Source of the DNA: Ectocarpus siliculosus
Taxonomy: Eukaryota; Sar; Phaeophyceae; Ectocarpales; Ectocarpaceae
Length of the DNA: 55,922 nucleotides
Direction: 5' to 3'
Assembly (NCBI GenBank): GCA_000310025.1
Contig: FN648938.1
Span: 1 to 55,922 of the forward strand
This document shows positions 1 to 10,365 of this stretch, one piece after another. How positions within the stretch are numbered: the first letter of the stretch is position 1; every line of letters begins with the position of its first letter. The translations under genes and the position numbers were made by a program. The notes beneath the pieces are model-generated. The model worked only from the letters and a program-made list of their open reading frames with translations. It searched no databases and was not told the DNA's origin.

Positions 1-370
1 TACCTTCTACCCTACCTTATCATACCCTACCCTACCCCACCCTACCCTTCCGAACCCAAAACCAAACACAACCCGCCCCCAAAATACAACCCGACCGACC
101 GACCGACCGACCGACCCGACCCTATACCCTACGCTATACTTCACCCAACCTAATCCAACCCAAAACACAACCCAACGCCAAAACCCGACCGACCGTCCGA
201 CCGGACGAACCAAACCCACCGTCTACCTCCAACCCACCCCAACCCGCCCCAAGACAGTCCTGACCAAACCGACCGACCAAACTCACCCTACCCAACCCAA
301 CGTAACCCAACCCAACCTTGCCCAACCTTATACTCAACCCAACTCGACCGACCGACCGACCGACCGACCG
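1..370. repeat. AC-rich low-complexity and (GACC)n minisatellite
   Basis: The stretch is built from CCTACCC, AACCCAACC and repeated GACC units; uninterrupted (GACC)n runs are visible near 99-118 and 346-370. Open frames on the minus strand (poly Gly/Val/Arg) are only translations of the repeat. The reverse complement contains GGGTAGGG-type words, but not the regular 6- or 7-base unit of a telomere, so this is read as an interstitial minisatellite. Confidence 0.8.
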
Positions 371-639
371 CGCCACGGCAGCAACGGGATGAAGAATATT
401 TGCAAAGAATGCCAAATGGATGGATGGGTCTTTCTTCCCGATGAAAGCTTCTTCCGTTTTCACGGCAAGAATACCGCATCGATATCCATCCTCGACTCTT
501 CTTCTTTTTGTGAAGTTGAAGCTAAAAAGTGGCCTCACCAGGTCTGTCTGCCGTTCGTTCTTGTTGCTGCTGCATGACTTCGATCTACCTATCTATTAAT
601 GATGCGCGAGACGTGTGCTGTATACACGGAGGGGTTCAC

Positions 640-1230
640 AGGGAGGGGCCGAGATCTATCAATTAGATTCGCTAGTCACCGAAGAACGGACCATCTACAT
701 CTACTACTGTACATGCAGTACATCGATCATGTGTCCTTTCTTCCCGAACTACTTTTGAACACGGTGAACAGCGCATGATAATGCGGTATGCATCCATCCT
801 CAACTTTTGTATCTGTTTCGTAGCCAGAAGCGGCCTTGCCGGGGCTGTTGTTGTTGTTGTTACTGCTGTACGATATCTCTCCATCTATCTACATGGATTT
901 CTATCCTGTTTGTGGGAGGCATGTGCTGTGTACAGCAGTTGTAGTGCACCGAGAGAACGGATATTTCTTCCTGCATCAATTTCCTGCACATGAATGATGA
1001 CTCCACATCTATTCTAATGTAGACTATGTGTGGAAGAGGCATGTCATGTGCTGTGTAGGTACACACCGAGAGACCAGGCACATGAAAACCTTTTCGGCGA
1101 ATCTTTTTCAGTTTTCAAAACATGAACTCTTCTTGTTGTGTAGCCAACGCGGCCTCGTTGGTCTGCTGTTGTTTATGTTTACTACTACTACTGTACGCTG
1201 TATGAATTCTCTCTACACTGGCCTGTAGAC
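640..1230. repeat. Diverged ~320-bp duplicated block
   Basis: The segment around 820-890 (TAGCCAGAAGCGGCCTTG, then a GTT run, then a CTGTACG block) recurs in diverged form at 1141-1220 (TAGCCAACGCGGCCTCG, GTT/ACTACT run, CTGTACGCTG). The following block with GAGGCATGTGCTGTGTA and CACCGAGAGA is also present twice. No gene is visible; the short frames on both strands look like chance openings. Confidence 0.5.
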
Positions 1231-1239
1231 TGCTATTAT

Positions 1240-1440
1240 TAGACCCCGATTTATGGGAACAAAATCTTGTCGATAAATCTTGATCTTGGCCAAGATCTGC
1301 CAGTTTCACGATTTATGGGAGCAAAATGTTCCGATATATCTTGGCCAAGATTTCTCGAGGCCCGAAATCTGCCCTTTCGAACAAATCTTGACCCAAGATC
1401 TGTCGAAACGAGCCTTCCGACAAATCTTGAGGCGGCGTAA
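1240..1440. repeat. Short-period AT-rich repeat with CAAATCTTG / TTATGGGAGCAAAAT words
   Basis: Words such as CAAATCTTG, CCAAGATCTG and TTTATGGGAGCAAAAT recur several times in both orientations within 200 bp. The style resembles the arms of the foldback element at 39150-40410 (TTTATGGGAGAAAATCTTC there), so this may be a decayed relative. The remaining sequence to about 2480 shows no recognisable gene. Confidence 0.45.
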
Positions 1441-2489
1441 CTGGGTGCGGCGCGATCACCGAAGGTCAGTCGACCTAATCGTCCATAACGCCATGAAATC
1501 TGCACGTGGCACACTCGCAAGGGTCTCTAACGCACCCTGGCGTCACTGTGTCGGCGCTACGGGCGCCGATAGCGAACGAAAACAACCAAGGCGCGCGAAA
1601 AAAATGCGTATTTGCCCTGGCTCGTTCCATGTGCGTCATCACCAGTTTGTCGAGGGACCGTTCAAAGAGTACTTTATTTTGAAGTAGAAAAATAGAGCAG
1701 GAGGAACGTTTTGCCAACACTGCTCTGTCGTGTGCGACGCTTCTATCTCTTCATCGAATCACCCCACACCCAATCCGTTTGCACCCGAGCCAAATCCATG
1801 GGTGCAGATGACAGCGCCGGAGGTTTGACCTCGGTACGCCTGCTACATCGTGAGATACGTGCATGGGTGTCATCGGCCTCGGGTTGATGCACTTTCTTGT
1901 CAGTTGGACAGCAATGGAACAGTTTTGTTTCTCCGCTTGACATGAGCTCGTGGGCAACGGATTCAATTTTGCACCTACATACTACCATACTACCTCTCTC
2001 ACACAGCAACCCATTTATTTTGAAACGAAGGGACAACGTACAGCAGCAGCCAGAGTATACTCTGTAGTACAGTATTCTGCTGCAGCTGCGCTGCTGGTGC
2101 TGCTGATGTGGTGATGCTGCTGGTGCTGGTGCTGCTGTGCTGCTGCTGGATGACGTTCAGCTTATTTTTATGTAGCAACCGCTTCCAGCAGCATAGCCTA
2201 GACCTACAGAATTTTAGATAAACATGTACAGGGCGCAACATAATTCAGCACAGGCAGGCAGAGGTAGGTACAGAGCACGCTACTTTTCGTATGATATGCA
2301 TATGCATGTGTATACAGCAGTGGTGCATACATGTCACCTTTCCTTTAAACGGATGGACTTTTTTTTTTTTGTGCCCCCCCTCCTGATACTGCTGTGGAAG
2401 AATGCAAACATAAACATGTATGCGTATGTACAATAGCAGCGTACTTTTCTGCGAACATCACCCTGACTGCTACTGCTGCTGTGTCACTC

Positions 2490-3080
2490 ATGCGCCACAA
2501 CCGCGGCCGCTCTGGGCGCGAGACACGGCGTGCCGCACCTTGCGTGCCTCGGTCTCTCTCCGCGCGAAAGGAGAGCGCTGGATTGGTAGCCGTGAGGTTG
2601 TTCTAAAAAAAAGACCGACCTCAACGGCACAGCACACGAGCAGCAACGCACCCCAAAAAAACCGATTTCACCTGTTTTTTTGTGTGTACCGCAGAGCCGG
2701 TTGCGGCGCCACCCCCGCAGACTCACCGCGCCATGACCGCGGCCGCGCTGGGCACGAGACGCGGCGGGCAGTGTCTTTTGTGCCTCGGTCCCCCTCAGCG
2801 CGAAAGGAATAAGCACTGGATTGATTGGTAATATAACCGTGAGGTTTCTGCAACAGACAGACCACAGCAGCTGCACACAGCAGCAGCCCCCCCCCCCCAA
2901 ACGATTTGACCTATTCTTTGTGTACCGCAGCCGGTTGCGCCGCCACCTCCTCACACACACTGCGCCACCGTCGCGGCCGCGCTGCGCGCTGGGCGCGAGA
3001 CACGGCGCGCAGCACCTTGTGTGCCTTGGTCTCCCTCCTCGCGAAAGAGCCGGAGGCTGAAACATCGAACAGCGCGTTTT
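2490..3080. repeat. Tandem repeat, ~238-bp unit, about 2.4 copies
   Basis: A GC-rich unit containing a GCGGCCGC-type site, GGGCGCGAGACACGGCG, a GTGCCTCGGTCTCC block, GCGCGAAAG and a GTACCGCAGCCGGTTGCG block starts near 2500, 2738 and 2977. The copies are clearly diverged. A 213-codon minus-strand frame (2484-3125) runs through it. Because that frame is itself internally repetitive and tracks the repeat unit, it is not called a gene. Confidence 0.75.
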
Positions 3081-3149
3081 TGAAAACAAACAGCGCTCAC
3101 CTCTAGAAGGTGTCGAGGATACCATCTAGACCACCGGGGCGACCGGCAG

Positions 3150-3232
3150 ATATTAGGAAACATAAATACAAACACAGAAAGACTACCCATTCGAGATACA
3201 AGACCACAGTCGAACGGGATGTGTTGAAGTCT
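3150..3232. repeat. Dispersed short repeat, copy 1
   Basis: The core GAAAGACTACCCATTCGAGA followed by a CCACAGTCGAACGGGATGTG block is shared with 4460-4540 and 36915-36982. An A-rich lead (ATTAGGAAACATAAATACAA here, AATTAAGGAATAATAAAAAC in the others) precedes the core in all three. This suggests a dispersed ~85-bp mobile repeat, not coding sequence. Confidence 0.65.
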
Positions 3233-3714
3233 TGTACAGCAGTAGTGGTGAATATATATGCGCTCGTCTGCAGTCTGCAGCAGAGGACGTGTCTGTCGGA
3301 ATGTGTAGTTCAACCAACTTGGTTCAACATAACTCACACGAACGTGGATCTCCGAGAGAGGTACCGTTGACGATTCTTGCACACTCACCGTTCTTTGCAC
3401 TTCCTGCAAAGCAGCTTGGCTTTTCAGAGCGCAATCCAGCCTTGGCAAAAGCAAGCGCCTCTCCCTTTGAGCGTGTTACATTGTCGCTTAGAGACATGAC
3501 ACATGACACATGAGTGTCACACCTTTGCCCCGAAGCTGCCGAAGCCGCATCATTTCGGAGACGTCGGAGATTCCATCCATCCGGTCGTAAACGCCAATTC
3601 GTAGATCGTTCTGGGTACCAGTGACACACGCCACGGTTCCACATTCCGCAGGTGTTCCAGATCTGGTGCGGTAGATAGCTCGGGGTAGACGGCAGACGGC
3701 CCGCCCTCGCCAGC

Positions 3715-4413
3715 TTGCTTCGAAGGGAGGGGTCACACACGCAAGACCAATCGATTTATTTCAGCCGACGTTGGATAGCCATCGTGAAGCTGAGTCACGG
3801 AACGCCTTGGGACACTGCGCAGCCAAATATCTGCACAGGGCTGCAAGGAAGGCTGCTCAACCCCGCTCAACCGCCAACAACAGCAGTGGGCGCCACGGAC
3901 ATTTGGCGGGAAGCGACCGGTGGGGCGATTGTGGAAAACTTCGACGCACCGTTGAAGAACCGCGCGGCGGCAACCTCCTGCTTGGCAAGCTCCCCCGTGG
4001 CAAGCTCCTCCGGTGCGGTCGGAGAGAGGAAGGGGCCGAAGAAGGTACGAGGCACTCGACTGGGAACCAAGTGTGCTCAGTGCTATCGGCCCGAGGATCT
4101 TTCTTTCAACTCTTGCGTAGACTACTGGTGGTATGTATATGTCGTACCAGGTATGTATCTATTTTTGCAGAACCTCGTCCCTGCTTCTTCCCCCCTGTCT
4201 TGGGCCCATGCCCTCCTCTACGCTTTCCCCCCTGATGTGCGTGGTGACACACTCGCGAGAGTCCTTGTTTTCAGCTTCGTATTCGCGTGGGAAGCATATA
4301 CAGCAGCAGCGCGACTTTGTGCGCCCTGTCACAACTATAACCTTTTTTCGAACGCACACCACGTACCAACAGAAGTCATATTTAGAAAAATAAAGAAGGT
4401 ACGAAGGTACTGA
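3715..4413 (+). CDS. Unassigned 232-codon open frame
   Basis: This is the longest plus-strand frame of the first 9 kb. Residues about 45-115 have balanced, protein-like composition (words such as VGATDIWREATGG and VENFDAPLKNRAAA). The following AAGGTACGAG at about 4045 could be a splice donor, so the true coding part may be an exon that ends there. Past that point the frame becomes cysteine/tyrosine-rich and less convincing. No family motif was recognised. The frame may be an exon of a disrupted gene or a chance opening, and it sits between two copies of the dispersed short repeat. Confidence 0.25.
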   Translation: MLRREGSHTQDQSIYFSRRWIAIVKLSHGTPWDTAQPNICTGLQGRLLNPAQPPTTAVGATDIWREATGGAIVENFDAPLKNRAAATSCLASSPVASSSGAVGERKGPKKVRGTRLGTKCAQCYRPEDLSFNSCVDYWWYVYVVPGMYLFLQNLVPASSPLSWAHALLYAFPPDVRGDTLARVLVFSFVFAWEAYTAAARLCAPCHNYNLFSNAHHVPTEVIFRKIKKVRRY

Positions 4414-4575
4414 GCAAAGAGTTAAGGAATAATGAGCAGAGAGAACGGAACGGTTTTTTAATTAAGGAATAATAAAAACGCTCACAGAAAGACTACCCAT
4501 TCGAGATATACCCACAGTCGAACGGGATGTGGTGGAGTCTTTTCAGTGAGTGAAGACAACAACAACAACAACAAC
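4398..4575. repeat. Dispersed short repeat, copy 2, with (AAC)n tail
   Basis: It contains the GAAAGACTACCCATTCGAGA core (about 4486) after AATTAAGGAATAATAAAAAC. The outer parts (ACGAAGGTACTG, AGAACGGAACGGTTTTT, GTGAAGACAACAACAACAAC) recur at 48555-48615, next to the insertion site of the LTR element. All these pieces probably belong to one longer, variably truncated repeat family. Confidence 0.6.
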
Positions 4576-5214
4576 ACGACGCGGCCGGCCCCGATTTGTC
4601 TTTACGTGCTCGTACGCGCGCCAGTTCCGACTTCGCCAGAAATTTCTGTGCAAAGGGGGTGGTTGATGGTAGGCCGGTGTCCAGACTATGTACACATCAT
4701 AATCTATACTGCTTGTTGCGCCCGGGGCCAAATGTTGACAGCCATGAGAGACAATTAGAGAGGCAGGACCGTACGTAAGCATCCGGGAGATAGGCGCTAC
4801 AAGCGCCGACTTCAAGATGGGGAAGACGAGAAAAAACTCAGCAAGTCGACAAAAAAAAACTCCGATGATGATGTAATCTTCAGTGGCTATATGCCCACAA
4901 CGGACGGAGCAAACAATACACCCATTCCGATCACCAGGAAGCAAACAATCTCAGATCACCCCTCTGTCCAGTCTGTCTTTCAAATCATCTCGGGGTAAAA
5001 CTACACAGACAGATAGATCGCCAATGTCCTGCCGATCACAAGGGACATGCCCTACAAAGAGCTCTTGGTAGGGGTCAGGCAGAGCGGGTCGGACGCCCAG
5101 CGCTCAATGTCGTTGTTGATCGTGGAGCCCTGCGCAGGTGATCTGGACCCTTCCGCGGGCCCCGCCTGCGTATATCGTAATGACGGTGCGAGCGGCGTTC
5201 GTTCCAAACCAACA

Positions 5215-5450
5215 AAAGGCAACCGGCATGGTTCCGGTAGTCATGTCGTGAGTGCGTGTGAGAGAGGGTCATGTCGTGAGGGCTTCAGGGAGCGCCATCT
5301 CGTAAGGGCGTGAGAGAGCGTCACCGTTAGAGCGTGAAAACAAGCAAACCGGCATGGTTCCGGTGGTCACGTCGTGAGTGCGTGAGAGAGGGTGACTTCG
5401 TGAGTCCGCGAGTGAGCGTCATCTCGTGAGCGCGTCAGAGAGTGTCACCG
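5215..5450. repeat. Minisatellite of ~30-bp GTCA-CGTGAG units in a ~125-bp higher-order unit
   Basis: Units of the form GTCRTSTCGTGAGNGCGTGAGAGAGNGTCA recur about seven times. The block AACCGGCATGGTTCCGG occurs at about 5220 and 5347, giving a second-order period near 126 bp. It has no coding signal. The flanks (4575-5215 and 5460-6300) contain no gene I can support. Confidence 0.7.
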
Positions 5451-6567
5451 TCTATTGTAGTGCGCCGGCTTTCCGCTGAACGGTGCATATCCCTTCAGGA
5501 TAGGATTGGCGGAGGACATTGTGACTCGATGTGGTTTACCTACCACGTTGGCTCATAACCTATTAGGCGAAGTGGCTTACGCTGACCCCCCCCCTCCCCG
5601 CCCGGACCTTCACAAAACCCCTGTGAGAGCATGAACGCGTCTCTCGGGAGGGAATTCAATAATGTTGAAGCTGGTTGAAATGCATCGAAGCTCCAATTTC
5701 CCCACCATATGATGATGGATCATGCATGTCTTGTTGTTGGCAAGCGCAATGCCGTACTTCTCTCGCCATAGACAAACGTGCCTGTACCTCGACCTCATCA
5801 TCCTCTTATTGTGTGGGAGCGTTAACACCATCTCGCCGGCCGAAGAACGCATCTATCTGCGTCATGATTCTGTTGCGAAAAGAACACAACGTGCGTGTAC
5901 GTTGGGTTTTGGCGTAGTGTTTGCACTGTTGGTGAACGAACGTGTTCACGCACACGCGGAGATGCCCTTGAAAGGAAATGTGCATATAGTCCGTGCACAA
6001 CAATGAATCCATAAATTCCCCCAGCACAAATGACAACTTTTCTCTGCACACAGGTGGTTGTTCCAAAATCTGGAAGTACCGGCAAACGCCATGTTTCCAG
6101 GCGCATGGCGTGACAGAGAGTTTTTTTTGTTTTTTTTTTCCTTGACTTTTTATCCCCGAAACACCTTTAAAACTTGAGTCGTTTACACAGGGTGTTTATT
6201 GCCGATGCCAAAAAAATCAACGGATTTGGACACATTTCGGAATTCTGCGGTTGGGGATTCTTTTTTTTTTTGTAATTCTCGAAATTACAGGAGATATTAG
6301 AGAATAACTGAATGTAGAGGATCAACTTGATTCGTTTACAGCGCGACAACCACCCGACCGATTTCAAAATAAACGGTGGCAAACGATCCCTATCGTCGAT
6401 CTACAGTTGGGGGTTTTGGGGTTTTGCTGGGAAAAATCTAGTTTTCGAGATATTCAACATGTTGTGCCGCACCATGGGTGGGTGTGCTTTGGTGGGCGAC
6501 ACAACACGCACAAACAACTCTCGCACACGTTGCAGCCCGAAGAACACAAAATACCCACGCAAGCACC

Positions 6568-6726
6568 ATGGGGAATCCTAGGGGGCGGCCTAAGAAGAAG
6601 AAGATCGGCTATCGCGGAGCCGATGGCCGGGCGGCTCCTAAGAAGCCGAAGCCGGCGCAGCAACATGAGCTTCCACCCGGTGCTGGTGATGCGCTCTCCC
6701 ATGACCGCGGGGCAGATTTGATGGTC
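6568..6726 (+). CDS. Possible first exon with an AT-hook-like motif
   Basis: An ATG at 6568 opens a frame starting MGNPRGRPKKKK, which contains the GRP core of an AT-hook flanked by lysines, as in minor-groove DNA-binding proteins. It continues basic and proline-rich (RAAPKKPKPAQQ, then an acidic/Gly stretch) for about 50 residues before turning Cys/Val-rich and noncoding in look. A donor near ATGGTCGTGATG would end the exon around 6720. No downstream exon was found. The short basic motif alone is weak evidence, so this is only a candidate. Confidence 0.3.
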
Positions 6727-7040
6727 GTGATGTGTGTTTTGCGTGCGCATGCCAGCGCTGTACAAATGTTTGTTCAACAGCTTTGCCGGGTTTGTTGTGC
6801 GCCTGCTGCGTGTTCCCTTTCTTTTGTGTTGGGCCTTGTTGTTTTTCCAGCACTCCCTTGCGGTTGACTGCCTCCGAAAGTTTTGTATGTATTAATTATA
6901 TATATAATAGAGTGATAGAGTGAAGTGTTGTGCATGCGAATAGACTGCATGTGTTTTCGTCCTGCATTGCGTGTATATTATTACAGTAGTGCGCGATCAG
7001 TTGTGAATAAGAAGGGTATGGACGCGGGGAAATTTCACTG

Positions 7041-7210
7041 AGGGGGCACCGTGGCATAAAATGGGGGTGCCTTGGCGCAAAAATGGGGGCCAACGTGGTG
7101 ATAGAGGGGGCTCCGCAGTGATAAATGGGGGGCACCGTGGTAATACATGGGGGCTCCGCGGAGGAAAACAGGGGGTACTATGCTGATTTAGGGGGTTCCG
7201 TGGATCATTT
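7041..7210. repeat. G-rich minisatellite, ~28-bp units
   Basis: About six degenerate units of the type GGGGGCACCGTGGTGATAAATG are arranged in tandem (GGGGGTGCC, GGGGGCC, GGGGGCTCC, GGGGGGCACC and similar). The G runs lie on one strand throughout, so it could form G-quadruplexes. No gene is visible between here and 7620. Confidence 0.7.
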
Positions 7211-7623
7211 TGGTCAAAAATGTCGCATTTTCCCAAAATGAAAAAAACTCTGCAGCTATCGACGTAGCTCGACGAGGCGGTCACGAATATCGTTGTTTCG
7301 CGTTTCAATTTTTTTTCTTTAAAAAGATATCGCACAAAACGTGAATGGACAAATTGTTGTGCATGGACCGTACCTAATGCAACATTTGCCGACTACCACA
7401 CGGTTGCATAGATCAGCCCTGTTGTTGGAGGTGCTAGGTGGGAGAACTGCGCCCAAAAGCAACAGACAGTATGCTCGCCTGTCCCGCTACAAATCGAGCC
7501 ACACGCCCTTGCTTGACATCTTCGCACCGGCAGGACTACCGTGAAGTGCCAATTCTCGTACATCATCGCGGCAAAGACAGCTGAAAATATTCACGGGATA
7601 CGCCGTTACAGACTGCTACCACC

Positions 7624-7739
7624 ATGAGGTTGAGGCAAATCAATGGAGAAGCCGCCCTCCTTGCGGTGTCGGCGATGCTGACCAGTGCTACAATCGTTCC
7701 GGCCGAGGATCAACACAAGTTTCACAAAAAATTCCTAAG
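7624..7739 (+). CDS. Candidate signal-peptide exon upstream of glycosyltransferase A
   Basis: An ATG in ACCATGAGG opens a 38-codon frame, MRLRQINGEAALLAVSAM then LTSATIVPAEDQ and HKFHKKFLR. It has the basic-hydrophobic-polar order of a signal peptide or membrane anchor, as expected for a Golgi glycosyltransferase. It ends at a good donor (CTAAG|GTGAGG). It leaves 2 nt of an open codon. The next supported exon (9665) needs only 1 nt before it, so at least one further exon of length 3n+2 would have to lie between 7740 and 9660; I did not find it. The assignment to this gene rests on position and signal-like sequence only. Confidence 0.4.
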
Positions 7740-9664
7740 GTGAGGATATGCGGGTGGGGTTTGTAGGTTCATCCCAAAGCACCCTTGGGTATATCAACGA
7801 CAGAACTGACGCCGATCGGTGGCAATGGGTGCACGCACGACGATTGCTTTGCAGCGTTCACACCAGCCACGGTCTGTCCTCGTCGAGATTCCTGGTTCTG
7901 CGCTTCCTTCCTTGTTCTGATGAGATGTAGTTTCGCTGGGTTTAGTTGTAAGGGTGAACCCTGTATCCATCTCTGGTTGTAAACAGTGGCAGCGGTTCAC
8001 ACGACGGTGGGAGTCCATCCGTAACGCAGCCATCAATCACAATGCTTCAGGCAGAGCTGGGACGTGCGGATGAAAGGATTAGCAAGTTCAGCCTGGTCCT
8101 CTTGTGTCATTGTGTCATTATTTCCAGCCCCCAGCACATGGCATCTCTTCGCGCCTGACCAATCCCACACCTTGTGCGAACGTTGCTCACGCCCAGGGTT
8201 CCACCAAAAGGACCGCGTCCACTGGCACAAGCACAGCAATCTCCAGCGAACCACACGATAGGTATGTACAAGTACGTTGATGCTCTTTGATGAACCCGAG
8301 AATATTACAGTATGTAGTGACTGATGGGTTGGAAAGCACCAGCAGGAGTTGCAGGAATACGGTGAGTGGGATTTTGTCGCGGGGGGGGGGGGGGGGGTGG
8401 GGGCATACGCTCTCACGTGCGAGAACGACGGCATTGTACAGTCGCGCACCAGCCAGCTATAAATGATCTTGGTGTTGACCACAGGCCGTTTCAGCTCCGT
8501 TCCCGGCTCCGATCACTCTGCGTGCCGAAAGATCGCCGGTGTGCCTCGCTCAAGAGCAAGAAACATATACGATACAGCAGCAGTAGCAGGGAGATAAAGA
8601 AGCAGCTCACCCCAAGAGCAAGCTTGTTAGCAATGCGCTCAGGACACACAGCAGTACCATCTATTAACCATGGCAAATCTCTATGAGGTGGGGCAGACAC
8701 CCTTTCCAGATCCAATCTACTGCCTACCGGTACCGGAGCTTAAAATGCATATACCACAGAAGGGTACATCCAGCGTCCTCAACATGTGATCAACCCGGTG
8801 CCCCGTCTGCGGGGAAGAGCAGAGAAAACGCACACCGGAGCCGACGCAATCGCACTGCCTCGGTGCTTGATGTTGTTGTGATTGCGGTGCATGTGGTTCC
8901 CGGTATTGGGAGTGAAAGGAGGTTCGCCTGCTGAGTTCACCTTTTCGATCAAGGGAGAGGGTTTTCACGACTGCACCTTTGATCACACCGCCGAACACAG
9001 TAGTTCTCTATTTATTTTTAGTACAGAATTGTAAATATAGAAAATATCACGATTTTGATGTGCTTTGTGTGATAGTGGATAGCGGTCTCGATTTGCTGAG
9101 CGGGCCGATACTTTAGCATAGAGTCTGGCGCCTCTGTGAGGCGGTTTCCCGTGGCGTCTTCGCATCTAGCGCTGCCAGCATTTGCGCTTTTCGCCGCGTG
9201 CTCTGTCCAAGGGTTGAGGCAGAGAAGATGTGCCGACCGGTAATTGCTTGCACAGGTACATTCTCTGTGCGGATGGTTGCTGTCGGAGAAGGCATGCACA
9301 TACATATCCTCAGACACTACTGCTGCTGAAAAATTTTCTCCTCATACTCCTGTTCGTCACCCTTACATTTACCCGCGTCCCCATCCCTGTGAGCCCCACA
9401 CATGGACTCACTGCTGCACCATCCTTGCCGCCTTGATTTATGGGTGTGTACACGCATGCATGCATGGAAGGAAGATATTACCTCAGAGAGCCAGTTGTGG
9501 GGGGGAAAGTTGAGATGTTCAATTGCTGTAGTCTATCCCAGTGATATTCTGAAAAGACACGTTTCTCCCCCCCCGGTCAACCTGCGAGACAAAACGAATG
9601 CCCTGTACACAGGGCACCACTCACTTCTGTCTTCTCAAGTACAATTGGCTTTGATTCTTGGCAG

Positions 9665-10267
9665 GTGTGGACGGAAACAACGGGAATAGCAGTGCACCAG
9701 AGCACAGAGAAGTAGTGCCGCCGGCAGCGGCAGCAGCACCGGGGGTGGCCGTGGAAGGCGGGTGTCCTTACGTAATCGACACGGCGGAGGAGGCCATTTC
9801 CCGGATCAAGGACAAGAGCCTCCCGGGCAACGTCGTGAAGGTCGAGCACTTGACCTTCTGCCGCACGGGGAACCACTTCAGCAGCTTCTTCCGCAACCTC
9901 GCCCTGGGCTACTGCTGCAAGTCTAAGGTGGTAAGTCGACAAAGGAAACACGATTGAGCGTTCGCGCTACTTGGTGCTTTTGCAATCGTGCGAGACATCG
10001 GAATGGGGGGGATGCTCCGGGAGTATTTGGAAGGCCGCGCAGATCTTTCTTTTCGTCCTGTTTTATTCCCCTTTAATCTTTCGTGGTGCCTGCCTTCATT
10101 TTTGTCTCGAGAAGGATTCTTCCGTTCTTTTTCCCTCGTTGACCACGAAGAAACCAACTGTCGTGTACGCAGGGGTTCGTCGCTACGCATCATCCCGCGT
10201 GCGACACATCGTGCCAGTAAATTTTTTGTCGGCGCCCGAAAGAACAGTGTGAATCCGCTCTCTTTTA

Positions 10268-10365
<98 letters not shown>

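Noticed and set aside
1-370. Telomeric repeat
   Set aside because: Units are irregular mixtures of CCTACC, AACCC and GACC words, with no regular telomere unit, and ordinary sequence follows immediately.
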